From: Streptomyces sp. CA-278952
GTDB taxonomy: Bacteria > Actinomycetota > Actinomycetes > Streptomycetales > Streptomycetaceae
DNA: 64,000 nt
Reading direction: 5' to 3'
NCBI RefSeq assembly: GCF_028747205.1
Contig: NZ_CP112880.1
Location: forward strand, 496,001-560,000
Shown here: piece by piece, positions 27,339-35,456 of the stretch
How positions within the stretch are numbered: the stretch's first letter is position 1
Layout: each line of letters opens with the position of its first letter
Notes under the pieces: model-generated
Seen by the model: only the letters and a program-made list of their open reading frames with translations
What the model was told of the DNA's origin: nothing
The model's database searches: none
Translations under genes and position numbers: made by a program

Positions 27339-28532
27339 TCAGGAACCGTGCACCCCGGCACGGTACTTGGGCAGCCGCAGCGTGATCTTCATGCCTGCCC
27401 CGACGCCGGTCTCGATGACCAGGCCGTAGTCGTCGCCGTAGACCTGACGCAGCCGCTCGTCCACGTTGAGCAGGCCGATGCCGGTGGAGGCGCCGCCCTC
27501 GCCGCGCAGGATCTGCCGCAGCCGTTCGGGGTCCATGCCCGTTCCGTCGTCCTCGATGACCACCTCGGCCTCGGAGCCGGCGTCCAGGGCGCTGATGGTG
27601 ATGCGGCTGCGGGTGACCGCGCCTTCCAGGCCGTGCTTGACGGCGTTCTCCACCAGCGGCTGGAGGCACAGGAACGGCAGTGCGACGGGCAGCACCTCGG
27701 GGGCGACCTGGAGGGTCACGGCGAGGCGTTCGCCGAAGCGGGCGCGGACGAGGGCCAGATACTGGTCGATGGAGTGCAGTTCGTCCGCCAGCGTGGTGAA
27801 CTCCCCGTGCCTGCGGAACGAGTAGCGGGTGAAGTCGGCGAACTCCAGAAGCAGTTCGCGGGCCTGTTCGGGGTCTGTCCGGACGAACGAGGCGATGGCG
27901 GCGAGTGAGTTGAAGATGAAGTGCGGGGAGATCTGCGCCCGCAGGGCCTTGATCTCCGCCTCGATGAGCTGGGTGCGGGAGCGGTCCAGCTCGGCCAGCT
28001 CCAGCTGGACGCAGACCCAGCGGGCCACCTCCCCCGCCGCCCGGGCCAGCACCGCCGACTCGCGCGGGGCGTAGGCGACCAGCGCGCCCAGGACCCGGTT
28101 CTCGACGGTGAGCGGAACGGCGACGGCCCAGCGCAGCGGGCAGTCGAGGTCGGCGCAGCCGCTGTCGAAGGCGGTGCGGCGGCCGTTGTCCAGGAGCAGC
28201 TTCAGGTGCTCCATGACGTCCTTGCCGTGGTGGTGCCCGGCGCCGTCCCAGACCAGCACCCGGTCCCGGTCGGTGAGGCAGAGGGCGTCGGTGCCGAGCA
28301 GGGAGCGCAGCCGGCGGGCGGCGCGCCGGGCGCTCTCCTCGGTGAGGCCGGCCCGCAGTGGCGGGGCGGCCAGCGACGCGGTGTGCAGGGTCTCGAACGT
28401 GGCGTGCTCGACGGGCGTGCCGACGTCGCTGGGGCGCAGCGGTCGGGCGGTGCGGCGGCCCACCAGATATCCGGTGCCGAGCAGCAGCAGGGCCGGCACC
28501 ACGACGAGAACGGCGATCGCGGCCCCGGTCAT
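27339..28532 (-). CDS. LytS-type sensor histidine kinase
   Basis: A 397-residue kinase anchored by one N-terminal helix (residues 3-22). A GAF-like region (about 60-175) precedes a His_kinase (LytS/YehU) domain with phospho-acceptor His204 in ISPHFIFNSL and an ATPase domain (LVENAVKHGLEG N-box, then VIEDDGTGMD). The 5TM sensor of classical LytS is absent. The start overlaps the stop of the upstream symporter gene (ATGA). Its cognate regulator is very probably the LytTR protein at 30456-31208, three genes upstream in the same operon direction. Confidence 0.88.
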   Translation of the reverse strand: MTGAAIAVLVVVPALLLLGTGYLVGRRTARPLRPSDVGTPVEHATFETLHTASLAAPPLRAGLTEESARRAARRLRSLLGTDALCLTDRDRVLVWDGAGHHHGKDVMEHLKLLLDNGRRTAFDSGCADLDCPLRWAVAVPLTVENRVLGALVAYAPRESAVLARAAGEVARWVCVQLELAELDRSRTQLIEAEIKALRAQISPHFIFNSLAAIASFVRTDPEQARELLLEFADFTRYSFRRHGEFTTLADELHSIDQYLALVRARFGERLAVTLQVAPEVLPVALPFLCLQPLVENAVKHGLEGAVTRSRITISALDAGSEAEVVIEDDGTGMDPERLRQILRGEGGASTGIGLLNVDERLRQVYGDDYGLVIETGVGAGMKITLRLPKYRAGVHGS

Positions 28533-30034
28533 CGTTCCCGCCCCGCGGCGGACCGCGCCGAGGAGAGTGCCTCGGGGAGGTGGAAGCGGGTCATGGCGGC
28601 GTTGGTGCCCGGGGGTATCCGCCCCGGGGTGGCGAGCGAGACGAGGATCATCGCGAGGAATCCCACGGGGACGGACCAGACGGCGGGCCAGGCGAGCAGG
28701 GCGTGCGGCCAGCCCGGCGGGCGTACGGCTCCGCTGACGGTGATGGCCACCGCGACGAGGGCGGAGCCGCCGCCCAGCAGGAGCCCCGCGACGGCCCCGG
28801 GCGGGGTGAGCCGCCGCCACCAGATGCCGAGGACGAGCAGCGGGCAGAAGGAGGAGGCGGAGACGGCGAAGGCCATGCCCACCGCGTCGGCCACCGGTAC
28901 CCGGCTCACCAGCAGGGAACCGGCGAGCGGTACGGCGATGGCCAGGACGGTGGCGAGTCGGAAGTGGCGGACCCCGCGCGAGGGCAGGACGTCCTGGGTG
29001 ATGACTCCGGCGACGGCCATGGTGAGCCCGGAGGCGGTGGACAGGAAGGCGGCGAACGCCCCGCCGGCGATCAGCGCCCCGAGGAGGTCGCCGCCGAGTC
29101 CGCCGATGACGCGGGCGGGCAGCAGGAGGACGGCGGCGTCCGCGTCTCCGCCGTACCGCAGTTCGGGCGTGTAGAGCCGGCCGAGGGCTCCGTAGATCGG
29201 CGGCAGCAGGTAGAAGAGGCCGACCAGGGCGAGGACGGCGACGGTGGTGCGGCGGGCGTCGCGGCCGTTGGGGCTGGTGTAGAAGCGGACGACGACGTGC
29301 GGCAGACCCATGGTGCCGAGGAAGGTCGCCACGATCAGCCCGTAGGTGGCGTACAGCGGATGGTCGGCGCGGAAGACGGCGAGCTGTTCGTCGAAGCTGA
29401 CCCGGGGGCGGCCGTCGCCCTGCCAGGCGAGCACCAGGAAGAGGGCGGGGACCAGGAGCGCGGTGAGTTTCAGCCAGTACTGGAAGACCTGGACGAAGGT
29501 GATGGAGCGCATGCCACCGGCGGCGACGGCGGCGGTCACGACGGTGGCGACGAGGACGTCGCCGAGCCACCCCGGAGCGCCCGTGAGGATCTTGAGGGTG
29601 AGTCCGGCGCCCTGGAGCTGGGGCACGAGGTAGAGCCAGCCCGCGCCGACGACGAGGGCGCTGACCAGTCGGCGGACCTGCCGTGATTCGAGCCGTCCCT
29701 CGGCGAAGTCCGGCAGGGTGTACGCCCCCGAGCGGCGCAGCGGGGCGGCGACGAAGACCAGGAGCACCAGGTATCCGGCGGTGTAGCCGACCGGGTACCA
29801 GAGCATGTCGGGGCCGTGGACGAGGACGAGCCCGGCGACGCCGAGGAAGGAGGCGGCGGAGAGGTATTCGCCGCTGATCGCGGCGGCGTTGAGGCGGGGC
29901 CGCACGGTGCGCGAGGCGACGTAGAAGTCGGAGGTCGTACGGGAGATGCGCAGGCCGAAGCCGCCGACGAGGACGGTGGCGAGGACGACGAGGGCGACCG
30001 CCACCCAGGACGCCATGTGATCGGGGGTGCTCAC
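28529..30034 (-). CDS. Sodium:solute symporter, cation/acetate (ActP/MctC-like)
   Basis: A transporter of about 501 residues with 13 or so predicted helices, of the SSS family. Recognisable stretches are SDFYVASRTVRPRLNAAAISGEYLSAASFLG and FLGTMGLPHVVVRFYTSPNGRDARRTT, which resemble monocarboxylate (acetate, pyruvate, propionate) symporters. GTG at 30034 overlaps the stop of the DUF485 gene (GTGA). Small DUF485 proteins regularly accompany ActP-type symporters. Kinase and LytTR genes flank the pair, suggesting nutrient-induced control. Confidence 0.87.
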   Translation of the reverse strand: MSTPDHMASWVAVALVVLATVLVGGFGLRISRTTSDFYVASRTVRPRLNAAAISGEYLSAASFLGVAGLVLVHGPDMLWYPVGYTAGYLVLLVFVAAPLRRSGAYTLPDFAEGRLESRQVRRLVSALVVGAGWLYLVPQLQGAGLTLKILTGAPGWLGDVLVATVVTAAVAAGGMRSITFVQVFQYWLKLTALLVPALFLVLAWQGDGRPRVSFDEQLAVFRADHPLYATYGLIVATFLGTMGLPHVVVRFYTSPNGRDARRTTVAVLALVGLFYLLPPIYGALGRLYTPELRYGGDADAAVLLLPARVIGGLGGDLLGALIAGGAFAAFLSTASGLTMAVAGVITQDVLPSRGVRHFRLATVLAIAVPLAGSLLVSRVPVADAVGMAFAVSASSFCPLLVLGIWWRRLTPPGAVAGLLLGGGSALVAVAITVSGAVRPPGWPHALLAWPAVWSVPVGFLAMILVSLATPGRIPPGTNAAMTRFHLPEALSSARSAAGRER

Positions 30035-30393
30035 GGGGCGGGGCGGCCCTCCACCAGCCGGGCGAAGTCGCGTTCGTTGCGCTCCGCCCTGCGGACGTAC
30101 CACCAGGCGGCCAGGGTGAGCGGCGGGTAGGTGGCGAAGCCGAGCACCGCCCAGACGAGGGCGGAGCTGTCCAGCGCGGCGAAGAGGAGCGGCAGGGTGC
30201 CCGCGACGAGGGCGAGGACGCCGAACACGGTGAGCCCGGCGCGCAGTTGGCCGCGCATCAGCGATCGCACATAGGCGCCGCCGAGGGCGGTCTGCTCGTC
30301 GATCTCCGACTGGGTGCGGTAACGGGGCAGCGGGCGCACCCGCCGCGGCTCCCCCGTGACCACTTCACGCCGGGGCGATGGCTCTGCGGACAT
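30031..30393 (-). CDS. DUF485 small membrane protein, symporter partner
   Basis: A 120-residue protein with a hydrophilic N-terminus and two transmembrane helices (about 56-78 and 82-102) followed by a charged tail. It corresponds to the DUF485/YjcH family encoded next to ActP-type acetate symporters. The function is not established. The stop overlaps the symporter GTG, so coupled translation is expected. ATG at 30393 was chosen as the first codon before the conserved RTQSEIDEQTALG block. Confidence 0.82.
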   Translation of the reverse strand: MSAEPSPRREVVTGEPRRVRPLPRYRTQSEIDEQTALGGAYVRSLMRGQLRAGLTVFGVLALVAGTLPLLFAALDSSALVWAVLGFATYPPLTLAAWWYVRRAERNERDFARLVEGRPAP

Positions 30394-30431
30394 GGGCTCG
30401 GAGTGTAGGCGTCGGCGGGCCGTGCTGGGAA

Positions 30432-30449
30432 GGGTTCGGCGAAGAACCC
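30432..30449 (-). terminator. Small hairpin between the LytTR and DUF485 genes
   Basis: GGGTTC (30432-30437) pairs with GAACCC (30444-30449) around a 6-base loop in the 62-bp gap. The short stem suggests attenuation or an mRNA-processing boundary rather than full termination. Confidence 0.35.
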
Positions 30450-30455
30450 CCCAGG

Positions 30456-31208
30456 TCAGCGGCTGCCCGGGCGCATCAGGAGGTCGCGCAGGGCACGGGT
30501 GTGGCGGCGGCTGACGGCCAGCTCCGCCTCCCCGATGCGCACGCTCATGCTGCCCGCGTCCAGGCGCAGCTCGTCGATCCGGCCGAGCGCCACGAGGTGG
30601 CGGCGGTGGATCCGGACGAAGCCCCGGGAGCGCCACCGCTCCTCCAGGGTGGTGAGCGGGATGCGGACGAGGTGGCTGCCGGTGGCGGTATGGAGGCGGG
30701 CGTAGTCGCCCTGCGCCTCGGCGTACGCGATCTCGTCGATGGGGATGAAACGGATGACGCCGCCCAGCTCGACCGGGATCTGGTCGCCCGCGCTGTCGTG
30801 GACGGGTGCGGACCGGTCCCCCACCTGCTCGGCGACCCGTCGGACGGCTTCGGCGAGGCGCTCGCGGCGGACCGGTTTCAGGACGTAGTCGACGGCCTTG
30901 AGGTCGAAGGCGTGGACGGCGAAGCCCTCGTGCGCGGTGACGAAGACGATGAGCGGCGGCGCGGCGAAGCCGGCGAGGAGCTGGGCGACGTCGAGGCCGG
31001 TGAGACCGGCCATGTGGATGTCGAGGAAGACCACGTCGATCGCCGACGGATCGTCGGGGCCCGCGTCCACCGCGCCACCGATGCGGCGCAGTGCCTCGGT
31101 CGCGCCGGTGGCGCCCTCGGCGCTGCGGACACGGGGGTCGGCGCGCAGGAGGTAGAGGAGTTCCTCCAGGGCGGGTTGTTCGTCGTCGACGGCGAGTACG
31201 CGCAGCAT
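30456..31208 (-). CDS. LytTR-family response regulator
   Basis: A 250-residue regulator with an N-terminal receiver (acidic pocket VDDE at 8-10, phospho-acceptor Asp63 in FLDIHM, switch Thr in FVTAHEG, and the conserved Lys in LKPV) and a C-terminal LytTR DNA-binding domain from about residue 140 (RFIPIDEIAYAEAQGDYARL and FVRIHRRHLVALGRI). It is likely paired with the LytS-type kinase. By analogy with E. coli BtsSR and YpdAB it may control the adjacent symporter in response to a carbon source. Confidence 0.9.
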   Translation of the reverse strand: MLRVLAVDDEQPALEELLYLLRADPRVRSAEGATGATEALRRIGGAVDAGPDDPSAIDVVFLDIHMAGLTGLDVAQLLAGFAAPPLIVFVTAHEGFAVHAFDLKAVDYVLKPVRRERLAEAVRRVAEQVGDRSAPVHDSAGDQIPVELGGVIRFIPIDEIAYAEAQGDYARLHTATGSHLVRIPLTTLEERWRSRGFVRIHRRHLVALGRIDELRLDAGSMSVRIGEAELAVSRRHTRALRDLLMRPGSR

Positions 31209-31308
31209 GAGGCCGGAGTTTAGGGGGTGCGGGGCGGATCAGGGCCGGGGCCGGGGCGTGAACGAATCCCGGGTTGTACCCGTACCGCGGCACCACGGAC
31301 TCACGGAC

Positions 31309-32169
31309 TCACTTCAGGAACTTGGAGAGCCTGCGGTCCGCGAGCGGCTTCCCGCCGGTCTGGCAGGTGGGGCAGTACTGCAGCGAGGAGTCGCTGAAGG
31401 AGACCTCCAGGATGGTGTCCCCGCAGACCGGGCAGGCCTCCCCGGTGCGCCCGTGGACCCGCATCCCGGTCTTCTTCTCGGACTTGAGCTTTCCGGCCTC
31501 CACCCCGCTGGAGCGGGTCACGGCGTCCTTGAGCGTGGTGCGCAGCGCGGTGTAGAGGCGGGTGATGTCGTCCTCGTCGAGGTCGGCGGTCCGTTTGAAC
31601 GGGGACATCTTCGCGACGTGCAGGATCTCGTCGCTGTAGGCGTTGCCGATGCCCGCGATGAGTGACTGGTCGCGCAGTGCGCCCTTGATCTGGCGGCGCT
31701 CACCGGCGAGCAGCGCGGCGAACGCGTCGCGGTCGAAGGCGTCGGCGAGGGGGTCGGGGCCGAGGCGGGCGATTCCGGGGACGTCCACGGGGTCGTGGAC
31801 GAGGTGGACGGAGAGGCGTTTCCTGGTGCCCATCTCGGTCAGGTCGAAGCCGTCGTCGTCGACGGTGATCAGGCGCAGGGCGAGGGGTCCCTTGCCGGGG
31901 CGGGGCGGGGCGGCCGGGAAGGAGTCCTTCCAGCGGAGCCAGCCGGCCCGGGCCAGGTGGGTGCACAGGTGGAGGCCATCCGCCTCGATGTCGAGGAACT
32001 TGCCGTGGCGGGTGACCGAGGTGACGGCCGTGCCCTCCAGGGCGGTCAGCGGCGGGTCGTACGTCTTCAGGACGCTGATCGCCAGCGGGAGGACGCGGGC
32101 GATCTCCTTGCCGACGAGGTGGTCGTCGAGGAAGACCCGCAGGGCTTCGACTTCGGGCAGTTCGGGCAT
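31309..32169 (-). CDS. Fpg/Nei-family DNA glycosylase
   Basis: A 286-residue base-excision repair enzyme. It starts MPELPEVE; Pro2 becomes the catalytic N-terminal proline and Glu3 is conserved. The helix-two-turn-helix block reads QSLIAGIGNAYSDEILHVA. The C-terminal zinc finger is intact, with CPVCG and CPTCQ ligand pairs. The variation FLDIEADGLHLCTHLARAGWLRW suggests a Fpg paralogue (Nei2/Fpg2-like) rather than the main MutM next to rnc. No operon partner is obvious. Confidence 0.9.
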   Translation of the reverse strand: MPELPEVEALRVFLDDHLVGKEIARVLPLAISVLKTYDPPLTALEGTAVTSVTRHGKFLDIEADGLHLCTHLARAGWLRWKDSFPAAPPRPGKGPLALRLITVDDDGFDLTEMGTRKRLSVHLVHDPVDVPGIARLGPDPLADAFDRDAFAALLAGERRQIKGALRDQSLIAGIGNAYSDEILHVAKMSPFKRTADLDEDDITRLYTALRTTLKDAVTRSSGVEAGKLKSEKKTGMRVHGRTGEACPVCGDTILEVSFSDSSLQYCPTCQTGGKPLADRRLSKFLK

Positions 32170-32205
32170 GGCTCCAGAGTGCCGCAGCCGGTGGGCGGCT
32201 GCCTG

Positions 32206-33198
32206 TCAGGACAACGGTGCGCGGTCCGTGCCGGTGATGGCGGCGCCCAGCTCCGTGAACTCCTCCTCGACCGCGGCGGCGAGCCGGTCGAGGTCGGGCA
32301 GCGCCTTGCCGTCGGCAACCAGTCCCACGTGCACCCGGCCGCCGTAGGTGGTCAGGGCGACCGCCAGGGACTGGCCCCGGGCCAGCGGGGCCATGGGGTA
32401 GAGGGCGGTCAACGGGCAGCCGCCCAGCGAGAGCGCGGAGCGGGGCAGCGGCACGCTGGTGACCAGCACGTCGAAGAGCATACGGGCGGCGTTGGCCGCC
32501 AGTGGCGCGCCGAACCGGTGGGCCAGCGGGGGCAGTTGGTCGGCCAGTACGGCGACGGCTCCGGCGCCCTTCAGGGGACCGGCCGCCTTGTTGCGGTCCA
32601 TCGCCGTCCGGACCGCCCGGAGCCGCCCGCGCGGGTCGGCCTCGGCGACCGGCAGGTCGAGCAGATAGGCGGAGAGCCGGTTGCCGGTGGTGGAGTGGCC
32701 ACCGGGCCGGCGGCGGGAGACGGGGACCAGGGCGCGCGGGTCGGCGGCGGACAGCGGTTCACCGCGCCCGGCCATCCAGCGGCGCAGCGCACCGGCGACG
32801 ACGGCGAGGAGGATGTCGTTGGCGGTGCCGCCCTCGGCGCGCCGGATCCGCTGGAGGTCCCCGGCGTCGAGGTCGGCGGTGGCCAGGCGGCGGGTGCCGC
32901 TGGAGGGTGCGGTGAAGGCGGTCGTGGAGCGCAGGTCGAGGCGGCCCGCGCGGACGACGGAGGCCCCCACGCCGAGCGCCCGGCCGACCTCGCCGATCCG
33001 GCCGAGGGCCATGCCCGCCATCTCCCGGGGGTCGGGCAGCCAGGAGCGGGGCGGGACGGCGGGGCGGCCCCGGGCAGCGGGGCGGGCGCTGGTGACGGCG
33101 GCGATCTCGTCGAAGATCCCGGCCCCGATGGCGACCGCCCGCATCCCGTCGGCCAGGGCGTGGTGGCGGCAGGGCCGGGTGCGGCCGGTCCTCCGCAG
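32206..33198 (-). pseudogene. 5'-truncated WS/DGAT (wax ester synthase/diacylglycerol acyltransferase)
   Basis: The sequence encodes the C-terminal two-thirds of a WS/DGAT-type acyltransferase: GTANDILLAVVAGALRRWM, then SVPLPRSALSLGGCPLTALYP (split here as LPRSALSLGG and PLTALYPMAP) and a YGGRVHVGLVAD block. The catalytic HHxxxDG motif (HHALADG) is present in frame just before the first ATG at 33144. An in-frame TGA directly precedes the first such codon at about 33198, with no normal start between. About 130 N-terminal residues are missing. A frame starting at 33236 with MSVLDRNR, similar to the family start, is out of register. The gene is therefore probably inactive through an internal deletion. 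Confidence 0.75.
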
Positions 33199-33266
33199 TC
33201 AATCGTTTGCGGTCGGTTACGGTCAAGTACAGACATGTTACGTACTGTTACGTCGCGGTGGGCGGT

Positions 33267-35330
33267 TCAGCGGGCCGGAATGAGGAACTCGCACCACACG
33301 CATTTGCCGCTGCCACGGGATTCCACGCCCCAGACGTCGGCCAGCCGGTCGACCAGCATCAGGCCGCGTCCCGACACTCCCGACTCCCCCGCGTCGCGGC
33401 GCCGGGGCAGTGCGCTGGAGCGGTCCTCGACGTCGACGCGCAGCCGCCGCTCGGTTCCGGCGAGCACCCGGATCGTCACGACGGCGCCGCCGTCGGTGTG
33501 CATGAGGGCGTTGGTGATCAGTTCGTCGGCCGCGAGTTCGATCTCGTCGGCCCGGTCCTTCGCTCCCCAGGCCCGGACCGCGGCCCGGATCATGTGCCGG
33601 GACGAACTCAGCGCCTCGGGGTCGTTCTGGGCGACGTGCTGCTGGAGGCGACCGCCCGGCTGCGGGGCGTGCGCGGCCCGGCGGCGCAGCAGCAGGACCG
33701 CGACGTCGTCCTGGCCGCCGCGCTCGTCGACGGCGTCGCAGAGCTGGTCGGCCAGCTTCTGCAGGTCCTGGGGGCCGTTGGTGACGAGGGCGGTGAGGTG
33801 TTGCATGCCTTCGTCGAGGTCGAGGCCCGGCAGCTCGACGAGGCCGTCGGTGAACAGGACCATCGTCTGGCCGGGATCCAGTTCGACCGTGCCGACCGGG
33901 TACTCCAGTCGGCCGAACTCCGCCGAGAGGCCGAGCGGCAGCCCGCCCTCGGACGGCATCCTGCGGCAGCTCCCGTCCACGTCCCGCACCAGCGGGTCGA
34001 CGTGTCCGGCGCGGACCAGTTGGACGACGCCGGTGGTGAGGTCGACCTCGGCGTAGGTGCAGGTGGCGAAGCGGTCGGTGTCCAGTTCGTGGAGGAAGAC
34101 GGAGGCACGCGCCATGACCGTGGCGGGGCTGTGCCCCTCGGCGGCGTACGCGCGCAGGACGATCCTGAGCTGCCCCATGACGGCGGCCGCGTGGGTGTCG
34201 TGCCCCTGGACGTCCCCGATGACGGCGCCGACCCGGCCGCCGGGCAGCGGGATCAGGTCGTACCAGTCGCCGCCGATGTCCCGGCCGAGGCGGGCCGAGC
34301 GATAGCGGACGGCGACCTGCGCCCCGGGCACGGCCGGGATCCGGCGCGGCAGCATCGCCTGCTGGAGGCCCTCGGCGAGGTCGTGGTCCTGTTCGTAGAG
34401 CATCGCGCGCTGGAGGCTCTGGGCGATCGAGGTGCCGAGCGCCATCAGCAGGTTGCGTTCGTCGGCGGTGAAGCCCCCCTTGTCCCGGTAGAGGAGGCCG
34501 AGTGCGCCGATCGGGCGGGCCTGCGCGATCAGCGGCATGTAGGCGGCGGAGGTGATCCCGAGGTGGCTGATGTTCCTCCACAGGATCGGGTAGGAGGTGG
34601 CGAAGTCGTCGGCGGACTCGATGAAGCGGGGGGTCAGGGTGCGCACCACTTCGCTCATCGGGTACTGCTCGTCCACCCGGGTGTACCGGGTGCCGGGGAC
34701 GTACGCGCCCTCGGGGCCGTCGGCCACGAGGTGGATGCGGCCGGACTCCAGCAGACCCATGACGAGGCTGGTGGCTCCGAGGTGGGCGAGCCCCTGGGAG
34801 TTCTTGAGGACGGCGATGACGTCCTTGACGGTACGGGCGTGGGCCAGCGCGGCGGTGGTGCCCTCGACCAGGCTGGTGCGCCGGCGGCGGTCCTCGTCCA
34901 GCTCGCGCCGGGCGGTGGAGTCGGCCAGTTCCTGGGTGGCGTCGCGGACGATCCCGATGATGCGGTGCGGGCGGCCGGTGCCGTCCCGGCGGACGAAGCC
35001 CTGGGTGTGGGTCCAGCGCAGCGTGCCGTCGCGGCGCTGGATGCGGAAATAGGCGCCGTACTCGGTGCGCCCGCTCTTCAGGGCGTGCGAGACCATCCCG
35101 TCCAGACGCTGGGCCTCGTCCGTCGGCACGCGCGGCGCCAGCGAGGCCGGCCGGCCGTCGTACTCGTCCGCGGTCAGGTCGAACACACCGAGGGCGGCCC
35201 GGTCCATGTGCATGAGGCCGGTGTCGAGATCCCAGTCGAAGCTGCCCATACGGTTCAGGGCGAGGCTGAGGTCCGGGTGGGCGGGCCAGTCGTCGGGGAG
35301 TGACAGGGCACCCGCTACCCGATCATCCAT
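33267..35330 (-). CDS. PAS-GAF-SpoIIE phosphatase with C-terminal ATPase (RsbU/RsbW-type fusion)
   Basis: A soluble multidomain regulator of about 687 residues. Order: PAS with PAC (about 20-150; ends IRDATQEL-like GIVRDATQEL), GAF (about 175-320), SpoIIE/PP2C phosphatase (about 345-545; IGGDWYDLIPL, GDVQGHD, LFTDGLVE) and a HATPase_c anti-sigma-like domain (about 570-680; ADELITNALMHT, GRGLMLVDRLAD). It therefore combines an anti-sigma-type kinase and the opposing phosphatase, a common Streptomyces design. ATG at 35330 was chosen; no strong ribosome site is evident and the frame extends to 35447. The partner STAS protein is unknown. Confidence 0.87.
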   Translation of the reverse strand: MDDRVAGALSLPDDWPAHPDLSLALNRMGSFDWDLDTGLMHMDRAALGVFDLTADEYDGRPASLAPRVPTDEAQRLDGMVSHALKSGRTEYGAYFRIQRRDGTLRWTHTQGFVRRDGTGRPHRIIGIVRDATQELADSTARRELDEDRRRRTSLVEGTTAALAHARTVKDVIAVLKNSQGLAHLGATSLVMGLLESGRIHLVADGPEGAYVPGTRYTRVDEQYPMSEVVRTLTPRFIESADDFATSYPILWRNISHLGITSAAYMPLIAQARPIGALGLLYRDKGGFTADERNLLMALGTSIAQSLQRAMLYEQDHDLAEGLQQAMLPRRIPAVPGAQVAVRYRSARLGRDIGGDWYDLIPLPGGRVGAVIGDVQGHDTHAAAVMGQLRIVLRAYAAEGHSPATVMARASVFLHELDTDRFATCTYAEVDLTTGVVQLVRAGHVDPLVRDVDGSCRRMPSEGGLPLGLSAEFGRLEYPVGTVELDPGQTMVLFTDGLVELPGLDLDEGMQHLTALVTNGPQDLQKLADQLCDAVDERGGQDDVAVLLLRRRAAHAPQPGGRLQQHVAQNDPEALSSSRHMIRAAVRAWGAKDRADEIELAADELITNALMHTDGGAVVTIRVLAGTERRLRVDVEDRSSALPRRRDAGESGVSGRGLMLVDRLADVWGVESRGSGKCVWCEFLIPAR

Positions 35331-35385
35331 GTGGGCCACTCTGCCACCATTTATCCGATTCTTCTCGTCCGATTCGTCGACGGTT

Positions 35386-35415
35386 CCGTACGGGGCCGAC
35401 GTTGGCGCCGTACGG
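35386..35415 (-). terminator. Hairpin after the DUF6777-like lipoprotein gene
   Basis: CCGTACGG at 35386-35393 and 35408-35415 are self-complementary arms that pair around a mostly GC-rich interior. It lies downstream of the lipoprotein stop on the minus strand. Confidence 0.55.
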
Positions 35416-35456
35416 GTTCCGCGGACAGGGCACTCAGCCCCTGACATCCGGTCCGG

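Noticed and set aside
32206..33144. A complete short acyltransferase starting at 33144.
   Set aside because: The active-site motif lies upstream of that start in the same frame, and the protein lacks a third of the domain; a pseudogene is the better call.
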